A DNA stretch of 64,000 bases from Phoenix dactylifera (Eukaryota; Streptophyta; Magnoliopsida; Arecales; Arecaceae), in assembly GCF_009389715.1 (NCBI RefSeq), contig NC_052400.1, positions 620,001-684,000 of the forward strand, given 5' to 3'. The position numbers and the translations under genes are program-made. Below are positions 48,901-63,418 of the stretch, in pieces; position 1 is the stretch's first letter; each line of letters starts with the position of its first letter. Under the pieces are notes generated by a model. It saw only the letters and a list, made by a program, of their open reading frames with translations. It searched no databases and was not told the DNA's origin.

Positions 48901-51900
48901 GGTATAATGACATGTGAACAGAACTGGCCTCTAATTAACTTCTAAAACTAATCCAAAAACACTGTATTGGAACAGGAAATCAAAAGATATCAGTCAGATA
49001 AAACTCTGGGGCCGTTGGATGAAGTTCCAACTGCACCTTTCTTCAAGGATATTTCTTGCAGCAGGGTAAATCTCTAAAATGCTTCAATTTCTGCCCCAAT
49101 TCATGATCTCAGTATGTTGTTGGCTTGAACAGCAGTTCTGAGGCTGATTTTTGTAGCCATTGTGCCATTCCTATGGTTTGTAGCAGCTGATCTTCAATCA
49201 TATATACTATTATTATTAATATTATCATTATACTACCATTATGATATTTGCTAGTTATATGTAAAGCTTTATGGATACAATACTCTAATATAATATAATA
49301 TAGTATAGTATAGTATAATATAGTATAGCATAGTATAGACTGTATAGTATAGCGTAATATAATATAATCTAGCCTAATATAATTTCAATATAGTATACTA
49401 TAGTATAATATTTTTGCTTTCGATCAACTGTTACAGTCACAACTTGGGATTTGGACGAGTCCCAGTCTCGGGTCATGACAAATTTAGCACAATTTTTTGT
49501 GACCGTAGAAGTTAGAGTAAGTTATGAGACAAACACTTAAATAAGCTCCATGATGCGAAATATATTATCAATTGCTCCATGAGTTTCAAGATTATTTTTA
49601 ATGATTATCATTGTTTCTCTTATTCCTAAATTGGATATTTTTGGACATGTATTCTGAGTTTGAGCTATCTTGCCCTTGATATCCAGATGGAACAACAAAT
49701 TTTGCACATGGCTATCCCAGCTTTGGAGTATCAGTGGGAGTTCTGTTCCGTGGGAAGCCAGCTGCTGCATCTGTGGTATTTGACCCTTTTTTCTCCAACT
49801 TGAACAATTAGTTGAAAGAGTTACTTGTAGTTCTCACTCTTCATTACACAGATTAGAAAAAAAATTGGAAATTGTGCTCTATCAGGTATCCCTACATAAA
49901 TTTAGTGATTAAGTTCTATGATCAATGCTTGGAACATTCGATATTCTTCTTTACTTTAGTGTGTTTAGGAGTTGGAGTAACATGAAGATTTTGAAAGTGC
50001 TTCAACAGTCAGCATATATCTCTGTTGGTGGAGTATGCCATGATATTCTGTTTGTCATTTTCCTTTACTTTTTGTGAAAAGGTATCCTTTGTCTCATTCT
50101 ATATGAGATGGGAGTTATATGAAAATTTTAGAAAATTAAGCGCCTATTTGGTAATGGTTTGGTTTACCGTTTTTGTTTTCAAGAACCAAAGGAGAAAAAT
50201 GTAGTGGATCAGACAACCCAAATCATGAAACTCTTTTTATTTTTTTTAAATTGTTTATAAAATCTTTGGAGGCTTTGGAACAAAGATTTATTGCTTTAAG
50301 AAAAAATAGAAGCAGGGATTAGGCAAAGTTTTGTACAGATGCTGTCTGCCACATCAACCACCATATGGGATTTTTCTAATTTCTAGACTAATAAAACCAC
50401 AAAAACAGCTACAGTGCTAAATATGCCCTTAAACTTTTGCTAGTGGAAAAAGATAAAGTTTGACAGCAGTCTTGGCATTAATCATATGAATTATTTTTAT
50501 AATATTAAAAAATGTATCCAAATAACTTGGTTACTAACTAAAATTGAGAATTTTGTGACTGAAATTAATCACAATTTGGGGTAGTTAAAGTTATTTTTTA
50601 AAGAGTTACATATTCAGCATGAGGAAATAATATAGTCAATTTTTGTTACTAAATGGACTTGAGTTCTGAAAGAAGATAATGAACTTTATTGATCATTGGG
50701 ATGAATCTTAGAATCTAATTCATGAGAATTTTAGCAAACCACTCTTTGTAAGTTGGGTCATTCATGGGAATGGGACTCCACCTTGCCTGAGAAAAAAAGC
50801 AATTTATGCATTTCCGGTTTAGTTCTATGAATACTGTTTCCTTTATGTATTTCTGGACTTTATTCCCTATGATTTTTCTATAAATACATGTTAATGTCAT
50901 GATAATGATTTCAACAATATTCCTTCTGTATCTTCTGAGGCATCTGTCTAATTGTTAGGCTAGTATGGTTGATGAAATTGATGCTTCTTTGCTCCTATTT
51001 TTAAAATTAATGCTCCACATTTCAAGATTTATAATTTCTTTCCGTGCCATTTTCTTAAAAGCAACCTCATCCAAATTTATAGTTCTCCATCTGTTGTGTT
51101 ATGTTTATCCTTCTGACAAATTTGATACAATTGGTGAGGAGAATTATCAAATGTCATTAGTGATGATTTTCAAATTTTTTTTACTGGTCATCTCAAGGTA
51201 TTCAAATTACAGAAGAGAGAAAATATTGAATTGTTCGTGTTTATTTCTTTTAGTATCTTCACTTTTTTTTTTTTTATGGTGAATCATCATAAGTCATGTT
51301 TTTATTTATATCTAAACTCAAGTACTATGTCAAAGGGAGGGGAAGATAGGTCTTATTCAAACATGTTGTGATCAATGACAAAAGAAAGTGATTCTGAATT
51401 ATATTGATGATGTATATCTAATAATTCATATTCTTGACATGTAAAGATATGATTTGCTACACTTTGTTTGAAGCTTACTATTAGTCTCTTCGCTGCTTGA
51501 ATATAAGATATCTCTTACTTGACCTTGAGTAGATTGTATCTTCATTATATAGGTAAAGAGATGAAACTTACAGGCACCCGTCTAACCTTTTAAGGTCAAG
51601 GGAAATACACATACACAGCTAAATTTTTACTTGGGGCTGTCCAAGTGTTAGCCAAAGCAAATATGCAATATTCTGTGCATTAGTTTTTTTTTCCGAATAT
51701 CTCGGGCCATTTGGAAAGCGCTCATAAACCATTTACAAGAATTTCCATACCCTTGCAACTATTATGAGCCTGTTCCTACCCTGAGCATCTCTGTCCATTC
51801 CACAACCTAGATATCTGATAGAACATAATCTAACAATGGTAAATGTTCCATCTGGAAGGATTGAAAACCAAATTTTAGGAGCAAACCTGCATATGCAACC

Positions 51901-54900
51901 TATGTTCTTACCACATTTTGCCTGCTAACTGGATCATATTTATGGTTGTGGCATTGACATCTCACCTTAAAGGTCTTCAAATCAAGTTACAAATTTGCCT
52001 ATTTTCTTGAATGATTGTTTTCCTACCTTTTCTGCCACTTTATATATAATGCATAAGCATTTGTTTTCTTTCTAAATAGATGATACCCATTCCTTCTGTA
52101 GGTTGAATTTGTGGGTGGGCCCATGTGTTGGAATACTCGCACATTTAGTGCATCTTCTGGTAAGAGTTAAAAAAATACCAAGGAGATGAGACCTTTTCTG
52201 TCTTGTGATGTGATATTTGAATTCAAATGGCTATTTTAATCTTTTACAGGTGGTGGAGCCTTTTGTAATGGACAAAAGATTCACGTTAGTCCGACTGATC
52301 AAGTAAATCACTAGTTACTCTGCAACTTTCTGTGAGTGGTTAATGTGAGCTGTTGAAAGATTTTCCTTTTTACTGCACTCATTTAACATTAAAAAAACAC
52401 TTAAAACTTAGGAATTTATTGTTCATTTTTCTTCTTAAATCAGAAAAATCTCAGTATCCAGAAGCAAGGTGAATTTTTTTTCCTACATTTGACATTCTTC
52501 ACTATTTATGAGATTATGCAATATGGTACTTCTTGTTGTGATTAAACCAACTGCAGACCTGCAATGAATCTGGAACATACCAAATTATATGAGTAAAGTT
52601 TCTTGTTATTTATCTCATTATACTTAGGTGTTGCTGCAAATTCAGTTTCTCTGTCTTGAATAATTTGCATTAAGCATCAGCAATTGTGAAAGTATGTTTG
52701 TCATACTGTTATCAAATGACCATGTTTATCATACCTGACATTTGCTGGGTAGCCAAGAATTACACTTTTATCTGCTACCTCTAGATTAAATTCCATGAGG
52801 ACTAATCACAGTGATAGACATGTTCCAGCACGGGCGATAGTGCTCAATATCATAATTCTATGAATATCATGACTCATCCCTTGTTCCTTTGCTAAGATTT
52901 TTTTTTGAAGCTTGAAGCTTTGAATCCCTGTAATACCCAAGTTCATTAAGGCAATGGAGCCTTTCTTAAGGCAAGGCATTTTTTTTAGTAAAACATTAGG
53001 ATGAATTTTCCTTTTTCTGTCTTTAAAACCAGGTTTTTAGGCTATCCCTTTTTCTGATGGCAAAAAGCGGCAGAAGATGAGCTGTGTATTTTGAATCCTT
53101 TCTAGCTCCTAATGTTGGTTGGATCTTCACCTTCATGAATTTGATACTTGTCACTGGTTGCTAGATCATGAAGAAAAATTGAAATTGAAATTTAAGACAA
53201 AACTAACCTTTCAGCTTCCTATTAGTAGTCCCTCCCCCTGTTTCTTCTTCTGTCCAATGGGAGAGAAACCTTCCCTCATCAATTTCATATCCAGCTTGAG
53301 ATTGAGTTCTTCAAAAGATTCTGTTAAGGCTTGTGGATAGCTTATGCCTACTTTTAGCATATATATACTATTTTCTTTTCCAACAAAGAAATCTTCCTGC
53401 AGAAGGGAAAGGAATTAGTGCAAACATGATCTTTCTATTCTAAAAAGTTTCTAGATTGTATATTGTTTGTGGAAATTGTAATCTGCATTGGGGGTGAGCC
53501 ATTGTTTTGCTTTCTTATTTTTTTTTCTTTTTGTCATCTTCTGATAACTAAGCAGACATAGTAGAAGAAGCATTATTTTAGATGTCCGTGAGGTGCCGAG
53601 GAAACTAGCGAATCTTTTGAAACTACACAATAAGTTCATGAACCAAGCAATAGTGGGGTTGAGAGACAAGTGGTAGTGTTTTAGGATCTGTTGGGTGGTG
53701 GCAATAGGACAAGCCTTAGCACAACAGTAAGCTCCATTATCTGGGTGTCATGGTTTGAAACACGGAAACAACATCTTCACATGTAGGGATAAGTTTGCAT
53801 ACATCTGACCCTTCCTGGACGTCACAGTGTCAAGTGCCTCGTGCATTGGGATGCTTTTTTTTGGATGTTGGCAACAACACAGGGCCAAAGCTTACTTTAG
53901 ATAATACTTATGCACCTTTTCAAAGTAAATCCTTGGGGAACTAGAACAATAATTTGAAGCAACAGCAAGCATAGTTTGGGAGTCTTTTCTGAAAAGATTT
54001 GAGGAAAATATATGTCACAAACATGGGCCTTCACAGACATACAGGGAGGCAAATGTTTCCTCTAAGCAGCTGGACACAATGGGTTAAACTCGATATGGAA
54101 GTGCATCAGAAGCCGATAATTGACTTTATTGTCCTACTGAAAAACTCTTTTCAAAAAATGGAGCATCCAGTTTAATTGTCTGGAGCTCAAAATAGAATTT
54201 AGACATGAGTCTGTAACTGGACCTATCAGGTGACCTACTTAGTTTACTAAATATAACTATTGAAAGGAATGTCGGAGCTTAAATGCACCAATGGCGTAGA
54301 GGTAAGTCGTAATTTGCCTAGTCAAGGAGACATTTGTGATGTAGGGAAAAAGGAAAGTGCTTGATCAGTGTAATCAGATGAGAATCAATCTTTCAATTAG
54401 ATTTCATACAACTTAGATACCATGTTCAATGTTGTAGAGGTGGGAGGCTCTGGAATTGATTAATCAATATGATCCTGCAGTTTTATCAAATATGCATGAA
54501 GAGTGAAATACCAAGCAGCTTGGTGGTCAGATTGCCAAGTTCAACATATTTGGGCTTGATGAAGTATCGATTGATAAGAATGGAGTAGTGAGGAACCATG
54601 ATGTTAGGTTGAGCATCTCATACTTAGTAATGACCTGAGTAGACCATGCAGTGAAAATTTGAGCTTTATCACCTCTCAAGCTTTCCCTTGCTTTTTGCTG
54701 CATCTAATTCTAGAGGCCATCAATACATGTTACAATTTTTAATGATGATTCTCTAGATATATTTTGTCAAGAAGATTTTAATGCTATAATATTGTGAAGG
54801 TTGAAGCAGTGTTGCATCTTTTACAATGATATGTGATCGAGGCTATATCTAAATAAATTCTATTTCTTATATTAATAGGTATGAAAACAATATATGGCCT

Positions 54901-57900
54901 TATATCATTATGTAATTGATGTAGGTTAGGAACCCTATGGGAATCATTTGCCTGCACTAGATCAAAGTAACGCAGTGAAAATAGAACTAGAAAATAAAAA
55001 CTAGAAGCAAGAAGATTGAACTAGAAGCTAGAACTAGAAGCAAGAGAATTAAAACTAGAAGATTAAATGCTAAAAGGTATTACTGGAGGGTCCTGCACCT
55101 TCTCTTTGTGTTGGACCTTCAACCTTGCACCTTTAGCCTTAACAGGGTCTTGACAGAAGATTCCCGACCTTGCACTAGTGTCTCCTCCTGAACCGGGCAT
55201 TGACGCCACAAGTTCTTAAGCAACCTCTTACCATACAAGAATTGAGAAGAATCCTAAAAGAAAGCTTTATTAATATGTTCTATGATTCATTGATTCTGAG
55301 TACATGGCTGGGGTATTTACATGATAGATCTCCTAAAGGTAATAAGCTTTTCCCAATTCCCATAAGATACAGTTACCTAAAAGAAAGTAAAGAGACATAA
55401 TGCCAAAAAATGATAGAAATAATTCCCTACATCCTTTTGGATTTCTAACTCATCCAACAGAACTTGCAGAAGCAAGATAATTCCGGTAGAAATAAAATAA
55501 AAATTGTCCTTAAGTTAATAGGCCACGAAATGGTATTTTCGCAAAAATCTGGAACTTTGGCAGCATTGGCATTGTCTTCGATAAATCAGCCATTTTCCTC
55601 ACCCGACCTTTGTTTTAGACGTTTAGGCGATTCAAGAAATCTTACTCGATGATAGACATGGTGAGAATGATTTTTCTGAAAATTTTGACTATGCTGAGGC
55701 AAGTGAAGCTTCCTTTTGGACCGATGGGCACTGGAATGCTTTTCTAAATGTAGCTATATATAAACTTCCAAATTTAAGATTATTGGATGCCTGAGAGTCA
55801 AGTGACACTTTGGATTCTTGCTTGAAGTGCTTATCAATCTCGTGATCTTCCAAAGTGTGTCCATCTCACCAATAGATCCTTGCATGGATCTCAAGCTTTT
55901 TCCTACATAGTTTTCAATGTAGTCATGCTATCCTCTTGAGTTTTATTGGGCTTCCATCTAATGTCTAGAGGCTTCTTTTTGGATGCATAGACTCCTGGTT
56001 CAAGCATGTGGCAGACATAGTCTCAAGTCTTTCAACTGCACAGTAACAGTAGCATTTCTTATAGATACATGGCGTCTAGGAAGTTGGCTTCAAGTTGGCT
56101 TCATATATTTTTTGCAGTTACTGCATTTAGAAAAACTGCTTTGTCCATAATGGTGATGCCGATTCTTTATGAATTTTGCCTCGTAATGGCTTTTTTTCAA
56201 TCTAGAAAGTAAATTTGAGAAGTGGTGCTGCCAATTTGTTTTGCCACTATTTTGCCTAAAATCGACATATTATAGCTTTTGATAATATTTAGTCTGGTTG
56301 GCAATCATTTGATCCAGCAATAGATATGGTAGTAATAGATACTTCTAATGGAACTGCTAATTAGACTTTCAACTCTCAAGAGATATGAAAAACATTATAA
56401 TCTTGAGCTAAATGACATTGAAGTGAATTCCCTTGACAAAAGCCTTACAAGATATGTGGTGTTTCCCAAGAATCTTTAATTCATTAGGATGAGAGTGTCA
56501 AGCTTCAAAAAGGTCAAGGTTTTATGTATCAGATGATACTAGTTTGTACTTGGTAGACCATAAGGTACCATAGTATAGGAAACCAGTATGATATAGATAT
56601 GGTTTGTTGTACAGGATTGTACCATTCTGTATTGGGTATATACTGTGCCATACCGTATTGGTAGCAAAGCGATACTCGGTGCAGGAGGGGCATGCCAAGT
56701 GTTGGAACCACAAATTGCCCTATACGAACACTAAAGGCTATTAGCATGGCACCAATATGGGTATCAAATCCAATGCTACAAACTATGGGCGCAAGGGCTT
56801 GATATGATGTCGTACCAACACCTGGTATAGGATTTTAGGTGCTATTGCAACTTACCACTTTTACCTGTCTCGGTAGGGTGGTGTACTGTGCTGTGCAATA
56901 CTATACTAGTAAGGGACCGACTTGAGACCCAGTACCAATATGTAAAAACTTGACAAAGATGCGAGTGCACAGACATGTATGAGGAAAACAATGCCACCAC
57001 AAAGGAACAACTTGAAGACATGATAAGAAAAAGGGAAATCAGGTGACAATAATATTCTTGTGAGGTTTCACAAATGCCTTAAATGATTTAGATCAAGTCA
57101 GATATGGAGAGATTCTATAGAAAATAATGTGAATCAACGAATATTGCTTTGATACAACCTGCACCATAAAAAATTCAGAAGTTATAAATTACCAGTTATC
57201 ATGGTCATGGGAAAACAAATAGCATTTTCTTTCAACAAAATAATTATATGCATTCTTTAAATCCAAAAGTTTACATGTCACTTCTTCCACTCTTTTGCTC
57301 CCTATCATGAGATGGCCAAACTCATTATCTAGGTGGAACGTTCGCTCTTGGTAACTGGATTTGGATATGAACATGATGATGCATGGGCAACCAACATGAA
57401 TTTATTCAAGGAATTTACTGACATTAGCAGGGTAAGTGGATCTTAACCATTGTCCTGAAGAGGATACTATCATATATTTATTTCACTTTGTCCTGATTTT
57501 TGGATGGCATGTGAAGGGTGTGAGAAGACTTGGTGCTGCTTCTGTTGATATGTCTCATGTTGCTCTCGGTATTGTGGAAGCCTACTGGGAATATCGTCTT
57601 AAGCCATGGGACATGGCTGCTGGTGTCCTGGTAAACTTCTCTCTCTGAAGATATGTAGAAGACTAACTAAATACCTTATATGTTGATTATAGCATGATAC
57701 ATATTTCAGATCTTGCTTTCCTCCTATGTCCTGCTCTTTGTCATGCAAATTACATCAGTAGTGATGATTATAACATGAGTAGTCTAGCCTATTTGGAGCT
57801 GCTTTATGATTTCTGTTACAGAGTCTGTGCATATTGGAATAGATGGCATACTTATTAATGAGACCATATTTGTTTCCATTGGTGACCAGCCTTCTAGGAC

Positions 57901-60900
57901 TATTGCCCTAAAACAATCTTTCCTTCTTTTACAACTGGCTTGTAATTGGATTGACAATGTCGTCTTTTGGCATGTAATAATTACTTTCATCTAGTTCACA
58001 CTTCTGAAACAAACATTTTTAAGGAATATAACTCTGGAAAGACTTCTGAGAGATGAGACCTGATCCAAAACATCTCTTTAATTCTCATTCTGGTTTTGAG
58101 CTCTTGAATGTAGGCAGATTATATTTTGTATTAATCATCATACTTGAGCTTATAGAGGTCTTTTCACACAATTTTGAGGTTAAAAGGAAACATAAATAGA
58201 ATGGATAAGATTCTCTGATAGTGGGAGACAGTGGCCCAACATATTTGGGTAAATAAGTCCCTCAATGTTGTTATCAAAAATAAAAAGAAAAGAAAAACAT
58301 CACACACACATTATGTTCATGTACACTATATATATGACAATGATCTCTGAAACTTGCTTGTGCTTAAATTGAATCATAGATCAAGAAGTTCCAGTAGGAG
58401 TTGGAATGGTGAAGTGTTGTGCTTTTGTTTTAGATAGTTTGCTGAACAGGAGAATGTACCAATAAAATAATAACAGTTGTGGCATTATCTCGTGCTTCCT
58501 CCAAACCAAATTATTCACAATTTTTTTGTTGATACTTCAGCTGTTACTATTCCTTGTTGAGAGGAAGCTAACTTATCTTAATAACTGTCTAAGTGGGCTT
58601 CAATAGTGTTAGAAGTGTATATATAAGATTGTGCAGTATGTCTTGTGCATACTGTAGGTCTTTCTATTTGTATTGTTGCATCATGCTAACCTCCCTAGCA
58701 GCCAGTGCACAATTGATATGCTATGTCATTAATTTACATAAGATTGTTCTATTAGATTGTAACAAATTGAAAAAAAAGCAAGCTGGAATAATTAGCAAAG
58801 AAGAGATTGCATAAAACAATTGTTCTTTGTTTTGAATAATGCATTCTGGGTCTTTGTGACTCCAGTTCTGTCAGTTTGTTTCCTTTTAAAATTCCTACAA
58901 TTTGTTAAAATGAATTCTGACAAGCCATTAAGACTTGCATTGAGACCATACTGCTAACACATAACACCTGACCATCCAAGCGATCTGATTCTTCAGTGCA
59001 TTTGATATATTGATTATTTTTATTTTTATTGTTGAGGTGGGGGGATCCTATCTCAACAATTACGATCCTTTTTTCCTGACATAAATAACATGTCAATCAT
59101 CACCTGCATGGTAGTTCCTCTGAATTCATTTATCCTCTTAGCCTCGAAAGTTTGGTTGGATGAAATTTCTTTGTTAGATGAGTTAACTCCTATCCCGTAT
59201 AAAGCAGAATCAAAAAAAAAGGAAAAGAACATTTAGAAGGGAAAGGTTATAGTCATGGAGGGACTTGTCGCTGCATCCACTTGCCTGACATCAGGGCATG
59301 TTTTCTATTCGTTTTTTAGCAGTAAATAAATTAAATCATAAAATATAAATACATGCTTAATTTCTGTATTGCACATTCCCCTGCTTAGTCTCATAAATAA
59401 AATTGCTACACTCTAGGGAACAGTATTATTACATGATATTTCAGACAATCCATCTTCCAGCGAACCACCAGGGATGTAGTCTTAGCAAATAATCAGTCAC
59501 TTCCTTCACACTGAAGGTGAGAGACTCTGAAGAAGCACAACCATTCTAAATTTGAGAAAGAATTGCTTGAACATCCAAGGTTGGCTTAAACTTTTTCTAA
59601 ATCCATCCAACACAAATTTATGGATCCATCTCCAACCAAAGGTTAAGATTATGCTCCCAAGTTTGGACAGTGTGCTTGAAAAAAAAAATTCTGATACTGC
59701 CGCTGTGCATGTTTTCGTCAATGAAAAAAAAAAAATCTAAAATTCTCATTACAGCCCTTTCTGGGCTATCTTGACTCGTATCTTCAACAGATTACAGGTT
59801 TTGGTGATTCAATGTATGAAAAAAAAAGCATATTTGATAAATATGTACTGGCTAGTCTGGTCAAATTTTACAAGTAGCTCTGTAGACACCAATAAAAGAG
59901 CAGATGCCGAACTAACAGAGGAACAAGAAAAACCAGGTGGTGGTAGGCGACTTAATAAACTGTGTGTGGTAGGCGTCACAACCTTGTTTGTACCTAAAGC
60001 TTCATTCACACTGAAATAAATCTAGAAGTGAACCCTACTTTTAACAACTGATTCAACTTATAACTCTGTTTAAAGCATTGTAGGATGAAAAATTGGATTT
60101 TATGTGGTTATCTTTTAATAATTTTCTGAAATCACCTGATAGCTTACCTACTATGATGTGATTTATCACTACCCGTGCTCCCCCCCAAACAACAACAAAA
60201 AAAAATCCACAAGGGGAGGGGGCGCGAGTTAAAAAGTGAATTCTGATACTCGAGTATGCAAGAACAAAATCCTGATTTTGCTGATTAAGCAAGGAGATGA
60301 TATAGGTGGAATTGTGTTCCTCCCCCCCCTCCCCCTTCCCTTCCTTTCGTACTTTTCGGTAAGTCCGTCCCAAGACCTTTTCTTTGGTTTCTTTTTTTTA
60401 TTTGAACTGCCAGAGTTTTATCTTTATTTGAATATGTTGCCCTTTTTCTTGAGCAGATAGTTGAAGAAGCTGGTGGGGTTGTCACACGCATGGATGGTGG
60501 AAAGTTCACAGTCTTTGATCGATCTGTTCTGGTGTCCAATGGTCTTGTTCATGATAAGGTTAATTCTGCCATCATATCCCTTGAACTATGGAAAGATGCA
60601 TTATGAAACTGTAAACTTGTTAAGTCCTTATGCATATTCCTTTTTGCTTATTTGTTTGGGGCTAATGTAGAAAGCATTAGCAGCTACAAAGTTCACTTTT
60701 CTTATAGGCCTTGACTAATTTTCCTAGTTCTGGATGTACATACTACCAGTCATCAACATTCACCCAAATTCTCTATTCTTTGTCGAAGCATTACAGTTTA
60801 TGAAACTTATTGATATTGGGCAGTTATAGGGACATTCGTAACCTTCATATGCCTTTCTTTGCCTCCTCTTTAGTGAACTGGGAGATCCACTTTGAATGTC

Positions 60901-61079
60901 AAAGCTCACTAGCACATTCTCACACTTGATGCTTTTAGTCTTGCAGAATTTATGCTTACTATTTGTGCATTTCTGTGCAGCTCCTGGAGAAGATAGGTCC
61001 TGCAACTGAAGAATTGAAAAGGAAAGGAATTGATTTCTCCTTATGGTTTAAGCCAGAAGATTATGCTACAGATTTTTGA
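42940..61079 (+). CDS. IMPL1: Plastid inositol monophosphatase-like 1 (IMPL1), complete, 10 exons
   Basis: Exons: 42940-43218, 44859-44926, 46852-46985, 49687-49775, 52102-52159, 52250-52302, 57333-57431, 57517-57630, 60457-60558, 60981-61079. All introns are GT-AG; 1095 nt give 364 aa. Residues 1 to about 55 are Ser/Arg/Pro-rich with few acids, as in a chloroplast transit peptide. The phosphatase domain follows with the family's metal sites: GEE at 140-142, IDPLDGTTNF at 157-166 and WDMAAG at 291-296. The Mg2+ ligands Glu141, Asp158, Asp161 and Asp292 are all present. The Arabidopsis relative IMPL1 (At1g31190) hydrolyses inositol monophosphates. The C-terminal signature matches the IMPL1 branch, not IMPL2 (histidinol-phosphate phosphatase). 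The start is the first Met giving a transit peptide. Intron 6 is 5 kb and carries a SINE; intron 1 has a 136-bp tandem duplication. Confidence 0.95.
43240..43511. repeat. 136-bp tandem duplication in IMPL1 intron 1
   Basis: Copies 43240-43375 and 43376-43511 are roughly 90% identical by eye. Both start CTTGTAATTTGATTAAATTT and end GATCTTTAGGAAAATGAT. Confidence 0.95.
44040..44270. mobile_element. Possible decayed MITE with GGCATG/TGCCA motifs
   Basis: Dense GGCAT, TGCCA and TGTGC motifs in both orientations, resembling 25027-25225. Boundaries are unclear. IMPL1 intron 1. Confidence 0.4.
48265..48375. mobile_element. Partial CCGGTACC MITE
   Basis: AAGGTATGCTGTTCCGGTAC continues into several CCGGTACC/GGTACCGG motifs, matching the left part of the hAT MITE at 21037-21217. 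The right end is replaced by a G-rich stretch. IMPL1 intron 3. Confidence 0.6.
48470..48508 (+). repeat. (GGGGT)n G-rich tract, quadruplex-capable
   Basis: Five GGGGT-type units are followed by a run of about ten G. This gives more than four G-tracts of at least three, spaced by single bases, on the coding strand of IMPL1 (intron 3). Confidence 0.9.
49286..49412. repeat. (TATAG/TATAA)n minisatellite
   Basis: About 125 bp of 5-bp units TATAG, TATAA and CATAG with few breaks, in IMPL1 intron 3. Confidence 0.9.
53700..53862 (+). mobile_element. Au-type SINE
   Basis: TAGCACAACAGTAAGCTCC fits a tRNA-like box A region and CATGGTTTGAAACACGGAAA a box B region. The diagnostic Au SINE 3' half follows: GCATACATCTGACCCTTCCT, then GTGCCTCGTGCATTGGGATG and a T run. 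Possible short flanking repeats around GGTGGCAA and GTTGGCAA are imperfect. IMPL1 intron 6, sense orientation. Confidence 0.85.
56560..56935. mobile_element. Decayed element of the GGTACC family
   Basis: Many GGTACC, GGTAT, ATACC and GTACC motifs in both orientations, with CpG largely lost. It probably belongs with the elements at 21.0, 22.5 and 48.3 kb. Ends are not defined. IMPL1 intron 6. Confidence 0.5.
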
Positions 61080-61272
61080 GTTTGATATTGTCTGTGAGGC
61101 TTAGGTACAATGGCTAGCATGATCTTGTTGATTCAGCCTTCATATAGTTTTAAAGTGAAAATATGTTCATAAATATCTCATCATATTCAGCTTCCGAAGA
61201 GTTCATGGATCAAACTAGACCTGTTTCTACCTTGAGTGTAGTATAAACCTATATTTTTATATCAGGGCTGTT

Positions 61273-61278
61273 AATAAA
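61273..61278 (+). promoter_or_regulatory. Candidate polyadenylation signal of IMPL1
   Basis: AATAAA about 195 bp after the stop codon, followed by T-rich sequence. Confidence 0.4.
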
Positions 61279-62270
61279 GCGCGAGCCTTCCAGCCTAGGA
61301 ACTGGGTTTTGCTTTCAGTGTTCATAGTTTGCTATATAATCAAGTTTAATTGTCTCTTTTTTTTTTCTGTCAAAAGAAAGGGGGGAAGGCAAAAGAGTTA
61401 CCAGCTAACCACTGATCTGATTTGGATTACCAGTGAAATTGCAATTACTCGTATAGATAATCTTGGTATACAGATGATTTGGATCCAACTTGAACATCAG
61501 AACTATTACAGTGGACTTGGTTTTCGGCTGACAACCACTGATCTGATTCCAGGGTGCCTTGGGTTATTTTCAAGGGGTTAAGCAATTTGTTGCCCACTTG
61601 TACTCAACTCGTATCTTATATGCACCCTCAGGCGATTCTAATAACATAGACATTTTTTTGTATTAATACTTTCATGTGTAAGTATATTGTAGTTGTATGA
61701 GCTATAGAGTTCATATATCTTGATTGCAGCATCACCAAATTGAATCTCTAACAAACATGAAACATGTGTCTCCTGACCCTTTCCTGCCTGGCTGAATTTA
61801 TGTTCATATAAGCTAGGTCTATTTATGTTCATGTTGAGGTACGAGGTGGATTTGGTTAGGGTTTGGTTAGGCGCCAAGAACTCGTATTTTTCCTATTTAT
61901 TAGGCCTATTTATGCCCTGGCCAAGAACTGGTGTTTTGCTTTGAGTGTCTAATTGTTGCAGCAGTTTAGCTTTCCATGCGGAATTCAAAGAACTCATCCT
62001 ACCTAACCTCGTGTCATTTGGCAATAACTTTCAAGAACAAATAGTTTTGACGTAAATTCTTTTTAACAGTGGGAGTTTTGATCGCCTGTAATTTACAAAC
62101 CCAAACCGGCCTATTTGAATGGATGGGTCAAACAAAAAATCCCTATTAAAAGGAATGCAAAAAGGAAACCTAATTGTTTAGATATCCTCAGCATTTTATG
62201 GTTGCACATATTTTTAGTCAAATAATATTTAGAAATATTATTTGTAATAACTTAGAATCTCATTAAAAAA
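61279..62270. other. IMPL1 3' flank and intergenic DNA
   Basis: No gene recognised. An open frame at 61309-61581 (plus) follows a T run and matches nothing I know. Confidence 0.5.
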
Positions 62271-62279
62271 AATCCAAAA

Positions 62280-62600
62280 AGTATTATTTTTTAAACCTTC
62301 TTGATGCATTACCGATGTAGGACCTAACATATGCCCACATGTGTAGGACTAAACATATGCCCACACGATTCCTTACACATCCCCTCTATCCCTTTTTAAA
62401 CCTAGCATTCATGCCAATTTAAGAGTCCAAATTTAATCAAATCCAATCACAAATACTATAATTGGCTTGCGGTGAACCCTCAAAAGCCCCATCCAAATAG
62501 CCAATAGCCCATTCTATCATGCTTCTAGTCCACATAGGCTATGGATTTGGTCCGCCTGATGCCAGTTTTGATGTGCCCCTAGCCCATAACTCAGATCGGC
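62280..62600 (-). mobile_element. Degenerate TRIM fragment
   Basis: On the minus strand this shows a decayed internal domain, then one LTR with a short internal duplication (GACTAAACATATGCCCACA-type motif twice, about 62325-62365). It shares order and motifs with 14793-15230. Confidence 0.6.
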
Positions 62601-63190
62601 TACATGACATGGATGCATGTTCTTTAGGACAAGACTCGAGAGAATACGCAAGACTTATTTATTGAAATACAACATCAATGTTACTAGACAATAGTAATTC
62701 TCATTTCATGACAAGATAAAGAAATCTCATCATTGGCAAATAATAAAAGTTGTCCAATTATAAATCTCAGTTATCTAACTGAATGGTATCAAAATGCTCT
62801 AACTATTCATCCTCTCACTAGTAATCCTAAAATATAGGGAAGTACCAAGTATCTTACAACTATGAAAAGAAAAGTGACAAAATGGTATGAGCCAGCTCAG
62901 TTAAAATCCTCTCCACCCATGCATCAACATAAATAATTTAAGGGTAGAAAATAGCAAATAATCAATATTAGAATAGATACAAATATCATGAAATCACATA
63001 CCATCTATCTAACATTGTTCAAACAAACTAATGTACACATATATGCATCATATATTATCAAATGACCTTTCTATTTAAAACTAATGGATCATATATCATC
63101 AAAATAATTGTTTTATTCAATGGTCATATATCAAATAATCACTTATCTGTTATTTTCTAACTAGCAGGATCTAAATCTAATACCAGTTAT
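62601..63190. other. Intergenic, AT-rich
   Basis: Nothing recognised. Confidence 0.5.
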
Positions 63191-63204
63191 CTTTTCAGCT
63201 TTGG

Positions 63205-63418
63205 GTTATTTACAATCATGCTTTAGCCCATGATTGGCAATTAATAGTAGATGCTTCTGTTGGTCGTGGCAAACTATAATGCCACATTTCAGCCCGTAAC
63301 TGGCAAAACATACTACCATGCTTCAGCTCATAGTGGCAAATTATAGTATTATGCTTTAGCCCATGACTGAAAATCCATAGTACCACACTTCAGCCCATGA
63401 CTGATAATCCATAGTGTT
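63205..63418. repeat. Minisatellite, about 34-40-bp unit
   Basis: Five to six diverged units, each with the core TGCTTCAGCCCATGACTGGC (variants TTTAG, CACA, GTAACT) followed by AA-TCCATAGTA-like sequence. Confidence 0.85.
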